Positions 24,294 through 30,017 of a stretch of 30,017 nt of DNA are shown here, piece after piece; the first letter of the stretch is position 1; every line of letters begins with the position of its first letter. Where the stretch lies: NCBI GenBank assembly GCA_002451155.1, contig DKBG01000260.1, positions 36,380 to 66,396 on the forward strand. Direction: 5' to 3'. This stretch comes from Ignavibacteria bacterium UBA6906 (GTDB lineage Bacteria > Bacteroidota > Ignavibacteria > UBA10030 > UBA6906). A model generated the notes under the pieces. That model made no database searches. It worked only from the letters and a program-made list of their open reading frames with translations, and was not told the origin of the DNA. The position numbers were made by a program, and so were the translations under genes.

Positions 24294-25496
24294 ATGAACG
24301 GATCAGCGAAAGGCCCATCAATAGGCGGAGCGGGAAGGTTCCGAATCCTCCTTCTGCTCCTGGCCTCACTTTTCGTCATCGGAATCCTTCTCTACTCCGG
24401 ACAAATCACCGATGAGCTTCTCGCGCGCGAGCGAAAGGTTGTCGCACTCTACGCACGGTCCATCGAATTCATCGCCAACAACACCTCGAATCAGGGCGAC
24501 TTCAGCTTCGCCTTTGAGGTGATCCAGGCGATCGATTTCCCGATCATCCAAACGGACGCCCAGAACCAGCCCGTCTACTGGAAGAATATCGACGCCGACA
24601 CGGCAGCGATGTCGCTGACCGAGCGGAAAGTGTTCTTCGACGGGGTCCTTACCGAGATGGATCACTACAACACTCCTATCGCAGTGCCGCTCAACGACAC
24701 TCTCATCCTGAGCTATATTCACTACGGAGAGTCGGAAATCATCCGCCGCCTTCGGTGGCTTCCCGTTAGCGAGCTCGCCATCGGGTTCATCATCATTATC
24801 ATCGCCTACGTCGGATTTAACACTATCAAGAGGAGCGAGCAAAGCAATATCTGGGTGGGAATGGCCAAAGAGACGGCACACCAGCTCGGGACTCCGCTCT
24901 CGAGCCTGATGGGCTGGGTGGACAGGCTCAAGACTACCGCTCCGGGGAGCGGATCATACACTGAAACCGTTCTGGAGATGGAAAGGGATGTCGAACGCTT
25001 GAACAAGGTAGCCGCACGGTTCTCGAAGATCGGATCAAAACCTGACCTGCGGGAGGAAAATATCGCCGCCGTACTGGAAGACGTCATCTCCTACATCGCC
25101 AAACGCATCCCGAAGAGCGGAAAGAAGATCGACCTTGTCATCGATACGCCCGGAGAGTTCCGCGCCCCTATCAACCGCGAACTGTTCGAATGGGTCATTG
25201 AGAACCTCATGAAAAACGCGCTTGACGCCATGGATGGTCCAAGCGGGAAAATATCATTTTCCATCAGCCGCTCCGGCACGAGAACCACTATCGACGTCAC
25301 CGATACAGGGAAGGGAATTGACCCGAAGTTTCACAAGGAAATCTTCCGACCCGGATACAGCACGAAGAAGAGGGGATGGGGACTTGGCCTGAGCCTGTCA
25401 AAAAGGATCATCGAGGATTATCACCGTGGGAAACTCTTCGTCAAATCGAGCTCCCCTGGGGCGGGAACGACGTTTCGAATCCGCCTGACCACGTAG
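24294..25496 (+). CDS. Orphan membrane histidine kinase
   Basis: 400 residues; the ATG at 24294 has GGAAAG 5 nt upstream and lies 26 nt after purA, so the two may be cotranscribed. TM1 about 17-35; extracytoplasmic region about 36-158; TM2 about 160-177. There is no HAMP. The dimerisation/phosphoacceptor helix carries HQLGTPLSSLMGW with H196, a variant H-box common in Bacteroidota-type kinases, then an N box (ENLMKNALDAMDG, N303/N308), DTGKGID (337-343), FRPGYSTKKRG and WGLGLSLS (362-369). All ATP-binding boxes are present. No response regulator is adjacent, so its partner is elsewhere. The sensor region has no family I recognise. Confidence 0.9.
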   Translation: MNGSAKGPSIGGAGRFRILLLLLASLFVIGILLYSGQITDELLARERKVVALYARSIEFIANNTSNQGDFSFAFEVIQAIDFPIIQTDAQNQPVYWKNIDADTAAMSLTERKVFFDGVLTEMDHYNTPIAVPLNDTLILSYIHYGESEIIRRLRWLPVSELAIGFIIIIIAYVGFNTIKRSEQSNIWVGMAKETAHQLGTPLSSLMGWVDRLKTTAPGSGSYTETVLEMERDVERLNKVAARFSKIGSKPDLREENIAAVLEDVISYIAKRIPKSGKKIDLVIDTPGEFRAPINRELFEWVIENLMKNALDAMDGPSGKISFSISRSGTRTTIDVTDTGKGIDPKFHKEIFRPGYSTKKRGWGLGLSLSKRIIEDYHRGKLFVKSSSPGAGTTFRIRLTT

Positions 25497-25578
25497 CAGG
25501 ACACCACTGCACGGATCCAGGACAAGCTCGCCAGCACACTGCAACCGCTCGCCATCGAATCACCGTTCGAACGACTCG

Positions 25579-25605
25579 GGAACGACGGGCGGGAATGCCC
25601 GTTCC
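25579..25605. terminator. Possible weak hairpin between convergent genes
   Basis: GGAAC (25579-25583) with GTTCC (25601-25605) and an inner GGGC/GCCC helix lies in the 116-nt space between the orphan kinase and the convergent glycosylase gene. A CGTTCGAACG palindrome sits just left, at 25564-25573. There is no T run, so termination is only a suggestion; nothing else is seen in this gap. Confidence 0.25.
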
Positions 25606-25612
25606 GCCACCG

Positions 25613-26338
25613 TTACGTTCTGTTCTTCCGCGCCGCCGTTGCCCGGATACCCCCGAGCAGGTTCCGCACCGTGGCAAAAACCCCGTCAAACATTTCCTCA
25701 GTCAGTCTGCCGGTAAAGGTATTCTGCTGACTTGGATGGAAAGAGGCGATGAATGTCAGCGCTCCGAACGTGCAGACCATTCCGTGGGCAAAGCGGGGTT
25801 TCCGTGGGACAGCGATCAGCCCTGATGTACGATACGCGGCAAGCGCACTTTCGAACCCGATACGGCCCAGCCCGACCACCACCTGCACGGACGAGAGCAG
25901 GGCGATTTCCTGGAGGAGATACGGCTGGCAGCGGGCAAGTTCCGATCGGGTCGGTCTGTTTTCCGGAGGTGCGCACCGTACAGCAGCAGTGATGTAACAG
26001 CCCCGCAGGCGCGTCCCATCCTCTCTGTTCACCGACGTCGCTTGATTGGCAAACCCGGCCCTGTATAACGCACGGAAGAGCCAATCTCCGCTCCGATCAC
26101 CAGTAAACATCCTGCCCGTCCGGTTTCCTCCATGCGCGGCCGGAGCCAGCCCGACGAGAAGGAGGCGCGCCTCAGGATCACCAAACCCCGGGATGGGCCT
26201 TCCCCAATATTCGTCCGCCGCAAACCGTTTCACTTTTTCACGCGCAACCCGCTCTCTCCAGCGAACAAGCCGGGGACACTGACGGCATTGGATGATGCGG
26301 GCTTCACAGTCGGCGAGGGAACGTGAATGCACGGACAT
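25613..26338 (-). CDS. Uracil-DNA glycosylase, family 5-like (UdgB), iron-sulphur type
   Basis: 241 residues. It should remove uracil, and possibly other deaminated bases, from DNA to start base-excision repair. Four cysteines, C18, C21, C122 and C137, fit the [4Fe-4S] ligands of family 4/5 enzymes. Motif A reads GLAPAAHGGNRTGR (63-76), with no acidic or Asn residue at the position used as general base in families 1-4, which is the hallmark of family 5. Motif C is HPSQQNTFTGRLT (201-213). The ATG at 26338 has only a weak ribosome site. It is last in a leftward group, 69 nt after the thioredoxin-like gene. Family 5 rather than 4 rests on motif A alone. Confidence 0.88.
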   Translation of the reverse strand: MSVHSRSLADCEARIIQCRQCPRLVRWRERVAREKVKRFAADEYWGRPIPGFGDPEARLLLVGLAPAAHGGNRTGRMFTGDRSGDWLFRALYRAGFANQATSVNREDGTRLRGCYITAAVRCAPPENRPTRSELARCQPYLLQEIALLSSVQVVVGLGRIGFESALAAYRTSGLIAVPRKPRFAHGMVCTFGALTFIASFHPSQQNTFTGRLTEEMFDGVFATVRNLLGGIRATAARKNRT

Positions 26339-26407
26339 CGCAACATGAGAGATGTGAACGAACCGCCCGTTCGTTCCCCGGCCTCGAGGGAGGTAGGGGG
26401 CGGAGGG

Positions 26408-26965
26408 CTACTTCCACTTGATCGTGCAGCCGATCGAATGTGTTTCGGGGACCGGGATCGGTGTGCCCGACAGAATCGCGTCCACGGCATCCTGCAGATA
26501 CCGTTCTTTCACGGCGGAGGGGTTCTGGTAGTTGTCATCCATTTTTCCACGGTAGCAAAGGCGGAACCCGCTCCCCCCCTCGCCTGCGGCAAAGAGAAAG
26601 AATTCAGGGGTATGGGTAGCCCCGTACGCCTCAGCAACCGCCTGGTCCTCGTCGCGCAGGTAGGGGAAGTTAAACTTTCGCTCCCGTGCGCGTTTCACCA
26701 TTTCCTCGAATGTGTCCTCTGGGTAGTTCTTCGCATCGTTCGAGTTGATTGCGATCAGCTGCACACCCCGGGGGCCATAGCTCGTCTGGAATAATATCAT
26801 CCGCTCTTCGTATGCCTGCACATAGGGACAGTGATTGCAGGAAAAGACGATGATGACCGCCTGGGATGAACTGAACTCTGAGAGGGAATGTGGCACACCA
26901 TCGGTGCCGGGCAGGCCGGAGAACGGCGGCGCAGGAGAGCCGATATGCAGTGTGTCTGATCTCAT
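26408..26965 (-). CDS. Thioredoxin-fold redoxin with a CNHC active site
   Basis: 185 residues, a thioredoxin-like/AhpC-TSA-fold protein. The active-site motif is FSCNHCPYV (C43, C46), followed by LIAINSNDAKNYPEDTFEEM and the cis-Pro region HTPEFFLF. A third cysteine, C180 in SIGCTIKWK at the extreme C-terminus, is conserved in this subfamily and may act as a resolving thiol. There is no signal peptide, so it is probably cytoplasmic. Reductase or peroxidase substrates are unknown. It starts 26 nt after the M16 partner stop, so it belongs to the same leftward unit. Confidence 0.88.
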   Translation of the reverse strand: MRSDTLHIGSPAPPFSGLPGTDGVPHSLSEFSSSQAVIIVFSCNHCPYVQAYEERMILFQTSYGPRGVQLIAINSNDAKNYPEDTFEEMVKRARERKFNFPYLRDEDQAVAEAYGATHTPEFFLFAAGEGGSGFRLCYRGKMDDNYQNPSAVKERYLQDAVDAILSGTPIPVPETHSIGCTIKWK

Positions 26966-26991
26966 TGAATGTTGTGCTCCGCGGTATGCAC

Positions 26992-28455
26992 CTATTTTCC
27001 GTTTTCAATCACGGGGGGAGCCCCGAGAACATCCGTGACTGTCTGCACCGTAACCGGGCCAAGATTTAAGGCGCGGACCGGGGCTTCAATTACCTGTCTG
27101 TCTCCGACAAGAACAATGATCAGCCTTGACGGGTCGATATATTTTTCCGCGGCTTCCCGGACATCGTTCTTCGTGACTCCGAGGATATGGGGGATGTACG
27201 TGTTGAAGTAGTCATCCGGCAGATCGTCGGTGACCATTTCTTCCAGGTGGCCGGCAAGATCAGAGGTCGTCTGGAAATCCGATGGAAAACTCAGGGCGAC
27301 ATAATTCTTGGCTCGCGCCAGTTCCAACGATTCCGCCGGCTTTCGAATTCCCTCAAGCTCTTTCAGAAACTCTATGAGAGCCTTATCCGTTACCGCCGTC
27401 TGGACAGACGCCGTCGCAATGAACGGGCCGGGAAGGGGACGGAAATCAAAGAACGACCCCGCGCCGTAGGTGTAGCCTTTCTGCTCACGGAGGTTATCAT
27501 TGAGACGGGAGGTGAACGAACCGCCGAGAATCGTGTTCATCACCACGATGGAGTAGTAGTCGTCCGTCGACCTGGCAACCCCTATCCTGCCGATCCGAAT
27601 CACCGTTTGGGCGGCACCGGGTTTATCCACGAGCAGGACCGACCGTTCCTTAACCTGCTCAATCCGGGGAAGCTCGGGTGCCGTTGCCGCTGCCTGTCTC
27701 CAGCGACCGAACGCCGATTCCAGTCTGGCGAGCAGCTCCTTGGGTTTCACATCTCCCGCGACAACGAGTGTCGCCAGATTGGGGTGGAACCAGGTCTCAT
27801 GGAACTGCTGGACATCAGCTCTGCTTATCCCTTTAAGTGTCTGCTCGTTTCCTAAAACGGGAAGCCCGTACGGATGAGTGCCATAGAGTGCCCTGTTGAA
27901 CGCGACCGAGGCAAGCATCCGTGGTTCGTCTCTCCACTGGAGGAGTGCTGTCAGGCGTTCGGTTCGCTTCCGTTCCAGCTCCTCAGCGGGAAACGTGGGT
28001 CGCAGGATGACATCGGCAAAGAGAGCGAGCGCGGAGTCCAGCCGCACCAGAGGTGTCCGGAGCCGGACCGCCATGGCATGCTGGCCCGAGGTCGAGGTAA
28101 TGGTGGCACCGAGATAGTCGATCGCATCGGCCAACTGCAGGGCATCCCGGTTTCCCGACCCCTCCAGCAGCATCGCTGCGACCATGCTGGCGAGCCCCGA
28201 TTTCCCCCCCGGGTCCATCGCGGAGCCGGTTCTGACCAGGAGGTTGATCTGCACCAGAGGCACATCATGTTTCTCAATGAGCAGCAGGGGCAGTCCGCAT
28301 TTGAGCGTGAAATGCTGGATCGGCTTCATCGCAAAATTCGGGGGGGGCCCGGGTTGAGGCGGTACTGTTCGGTCCGGCGTCTGACCGGACGCTGGCACGA
28401 GCACGAGCAGTATGGAGAGCGCGAGAACGGATGCGGCACGAGGCATGGTATTCAT
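26992..28455 (-). CDS. M16-family inactive partner subunit (secreted)
   Basis: 487 residues with a signal peptide (about 1-24, ending PASGQ) and a Pro-rich segment. Both M16 halves are present: LKCGLPLLLIEKHDVPLVQINLLV-like N-terminal fold, a HPNLATLVVAGDV stretch and, in the second half, REQKGYTYGAGS and FDFRPLPGPF, the Arg/Tyr region that binds substrate. The zinc motif is lost: aligning GRTGFAHLFEH of the upstream paralogue with GKSGLASMVAA puts S90, A93 and A94 where H, E and H should be. It should therefore act as the non-catalytic half of an M16B heterodimer, as in mitochondrial processing peptidase. GGAGGT lies 9 nt before the ATG, which overlaps the catalytic gene's TGA (ATGA). Confidence 0.9.
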   Translation of the reverse strand: MNTMPRAASVLALSILLVLVPASGQTPDRTVPPQPGPPPNFAMKPIQHFTLKCGLPLLLIEKHDVPLVQINLLVRTGSAMDPGGKSGLASMVAAMLLEGSGNRDALQLADAIDYLGATITSTSGQHAMAVRLRTPLVRLDSALALFADVILRPTFPAEELERKRTERLTALLQWRDEPRMLASVAFNRALYGTHPYGLPVLGNEQTLKGISRADVQQFHETWFHPNLATLVVAGDVKPKELLARLESAFGRWRQAAATAPELPRIEQVKERSVLLVDKPGAAQTVIRIGRIGVARSTDDYYSIVVMNTILGGSFTSRLNDNLREQKGYTYGAGSFFDFRPLPGPFIATASVQTAVTDKALIEFLKELEGIRKPAESLELARAKNYVALSFPSDFQTTSDLAGHLEEMVTDDLPDDYFNTYIPHILGVTKNDVREAAEKYIDPSRLIIVLVGDRQVIEAPVRALNLGPVTVQTVTDVLGAPPVIENGK

Positions 28456-29825
28456 CGAACCGTCACCTCCTTTCCCTGTCCCGAGGCGAGTTCTTTCTTG
28501 CCAGTCGGCACTACGCTCAACACGACCCGGGCATTCTCACGCAGGTACTGCTGGGCGAGAGAGGTAATGTCGGTTGCGTCAATCGCTTTGTACCTGGCGA
28601 GATCCTCCTGAAAGTAGTCAGGGTTCCCGGTCCGTACCTCATAGCCGTTGAGCATGTCCGCCTTCCCGCCAAACCCGCCCACGCGCTCAAGCCTGTTCAG
28701 GAAACCCGCTTCGTATTGATTTACGGCACGTTCTACTTCTCGCCGCGTGGGTGGAGTCGTTCTGATACGGTCCAATTCTTCATTGATGGCCTGTTCCAGT
28801 TCTCCGAGTGTGTGGCCGGTTCTGGCAGTAGCCACGATCAGGAAGCTCGAACTCAGCTGCCGTGATCCCTGATAGGAGTAGACATCCTGAGCAATCTGGA
28901 GGTCATAGACCAACCGTTTGTACAGCCGGGAGTTCTTCCCGTCGGTCAGGATACTTGACAGCAGGTCCATCTCCGCATCACCGGGCGTCAGGAGCGGCGG
29001 AGTAAGCCACGCCATATAGAGGCGCGGGAGCGAGACCTTGTCCTCAAAATAGAGCCGCCGTTCCCCCGACAGAACCGCCGGAGACGCGGCCGGGGGGAGA
29101 ACCGCCGGTCCGGCCGGAACGTCACTGAACCAGTGCTCGACAAGTCGCCTGGTTTTCACAGGGTCAATATCTCCCGCAACAACGAGGCTCGCATTGTTCG
29201 GACCATAATACTTCCTGAAGAATTCGACAACATCTTCATAGCTTGCGGCCGAAAGGTCGTTCATGTATCCAATGGTTGGCCAGTGGTAGGGATGTTCGGG
29301 CGGGTAGAGATTCTCGTCAATGACTATTGAGGCCATTCCGTATGGGGCATTCTCGTAGTTTTGCCGACGCTCATTCTTCACGACATCACGTTGCAGATCA
29401 ACCTTTTCCTTTGTCATCGCGCGCAGGAGTGTCCCCATGCGGTCCGATTCCAGGAAGAGCGGAAGCTCAATGGCATTGCTCGGAACATCCTCGTAGTAGT
29501 TCGTGCGGTCCTCCGTGGTCGAGCCGTTGTTGTTTCCTCCGGCCGCCTCAAGCCATTGATCGAATTTACCCGGCGGTACGTTCGCAGACCCCATAAACAT
29601 GATATGTTCAAAGAGATGCGCAAACCCGGTGCGGCCGGGGTTTTCCCTGCCGGAGCCAACGTGATACCAGGTGTTCACACTGACCGTGGGTGTCGTATGG
29701 TCCTCATGGAGAATGACCGTCAGCCCGTTCGGCAGTATGAACTTGGTGTACGGAACAGCAAGCCTGACTTCCTGAGAGAATGCGAGCACCGGAACAAGGA
29801 GAAGAAGGACCAGGATATGTTTCAT
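28452..29825 (-). CDS. M16-family zinc metalloprotease, catalytic subunit (secreted)
   Basis: 457 residues. The ATG at 29825 has GGAG 6 nt upstream and begins a signal peptide (1-18, ending LAFSQ). The inverted zinc motif HLFEH gives H70, E73 and H74, with distal ligand E152 in VVKNERR; the FILPNGLTVILHED opening and ASLVVAGDI between halves are typical. The protein is expected in the periplasm or outside the cell, cleaving peptides or small proteins in a clam-shell chamber together with the inactive subunit encoded immediately downstream. The substrate is unknown; roles in peptide turnover or processing are known in the family. It heads the unit M16 pair, redoxin, glycosylase. Confidence 0.93.
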   Translation of the reverse strand: MKHILVLLLLVPVLAFSQEVRLAVPYTKFILPNGLTVILHEDHTTPTVSVNTWYHVGSGRENPGRTGFAHLFEHIMFMGSANVPPGKFDQWLEAAGGNNNGSTTEDRTNYYEDVPSNAIELPLFLESDRMGTLLRAMTKEKVDLQRDVVKNERRQNYENAPYGMASIVIDENLYPPEHPYHWPTIGYMNDLSAASYEDVVEFFRKYYGPNNASLVVAGDIDPVKTRRLVEHWFSDVPAGPAVLPPAASPAVLSGERRLYFEDKVSLPRLYMAWLTPPLLTPGDAEMDLLSSILTDGKNSRLYKRLVYDLQIAQDVYSYQGSRQLSSSFLIVATARTGHTLGELEQAINEELDRIRTTPPTRREVERAVNQYEAGFLNRLERVGGFGGKADMLNGYEVRTGNPDYFQEDLARYKAIDATDITSLAQQYLRENARVVLSVVPTGKKELASGQGKEVTVR

Positions 29826-30017
29826 TCGTACTCCGTTGTAGTTTTGCTGAGCAGTGTGCACTGTGACACGTGCAGTGCGGAACGTTCAGACTGGACGTTC
29901 CCTTTGATACGTGGGGGAGACTGCCCGGTTTCGTGGAACTGCACAGGGAGGGCACCCCTGCGCCCGTAAACCTCTCGGCTTCGCCGGCCCTCCGATCAGC
30001 CTATCGCTTTCCCCACG
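29826..30017. other. Inverted-repeat-rich intergenic edge upstream of the M16 genes
   Basis: No supported gene. Inverted repeats seen: GCACTG/CAGTGC (29858-29863 with 29873-29878), GGAACGT/ACGTTCC (29879-29885 with 29895-29901), and a nested pair at the edge, CGTGGGG near 29911-29917 with CCCCACG (30011-30017) enclosing GGAGGGC/GCCCTCC arms. I saw no TATATT-type promoter for the M16 operon. A tmRNA or RNase P was considered but their hallmark motifs are missing. It may be an intergenic repeat or regulatory leader. Confidence 0.35.

Noticed and set aside
29905..30017. tmRNA or RNase P RNA at the right edge (GGTTTCG and CCCGTAAACC strings)
   Set aside because: The diagnostic tmRNA TTCGACGGG-type start and RNase P GAGGAAAGTCC core are absent, so no known RNA can be claimed.
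29996..30017. Tail of a minus-strand gene entering from the right (frame reading VGKAIG then TGA)
   Set aside because: Six codons are too few to support a gene; recorded only as a possibility.

Overview
The window (about 57% G+C by eye) is a gene-dense chromosomal segment of a Gram-negative bacterium. Envelope genes dominate: Omp85-type and small outer-membrane barrels, TamB, ADP-heptose synthesis, SecD/SecF and a PpiD-like periplasmic foldase. Several products (the peptidase-MA/TolB-propeller/barrel fusion, split HldE, M16 protease pair, histidine kinase with an HQLGTPLS H-box) resemble those of the Bacteroidota/Chlorobi/Ignavibacteria (FCB) assemblage. However, many starts have Shine-Dalgarno sites, and several promoters read as -35 TTGxxx, 17 bp, -10 TATATT, unlike typical Bacteroidia. 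The phylum is therefore an inference. No tRNA, rRNA, CRISPR array, insertion sequence or phage gene was seen, and no gene-free stretch exceeds 300 bases.

Layout. 1-1156 (-): a TatT lipoprotein followed by the 5' end of its partner DctP/TatP TRAP-transporter binding protein, running off the left edge. 1283-3433 (+): a response regulator/histidine kinase pair, divergent from the TRAP genes. 3534-6692 (-): a 1052-residue fusion of peptidase-MA domain, six-repeat propeller and POTRA-less Omp85 barrel. 6824-19560 (-): a probable long transcription unit, in transcribed order ppiD-like, small OMP, METTL21-like methyltransferase, aroK, hldE kinase, hldE adenylyltransferase, tamB, rnr, with many start/stop overlaps. 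19752-22890 (+): secD, secF and a STAS anti-sigma-factor antagonist, ending at a clear intrinsic terminator. 22993-25496 (+): purA and an orphan histidine kinase. 25613-29825 (-): transcribed as catalytic M16 protease, inactive M16 partner, thioredoxin-like protein, family-5-like uracil-DNA glycosylase. 29826-30017: an inverted-repeat-rich, apparently non-coding edge.

How it fits together. The ppiD and secD promoters lie back to back within 70 bp, so export through Sec and folding of exported chains may be co-expressed. Downstream of ppiD come LPS-core heptose synthesis and TamB, and after a terminator/promoter the Omp85-like fusion, so about 16 kb serves envelope assembly. The most unusual single gene is the peptidase/propeller/Omp85 fusion. 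No wholly new defence or mobile system is evident.
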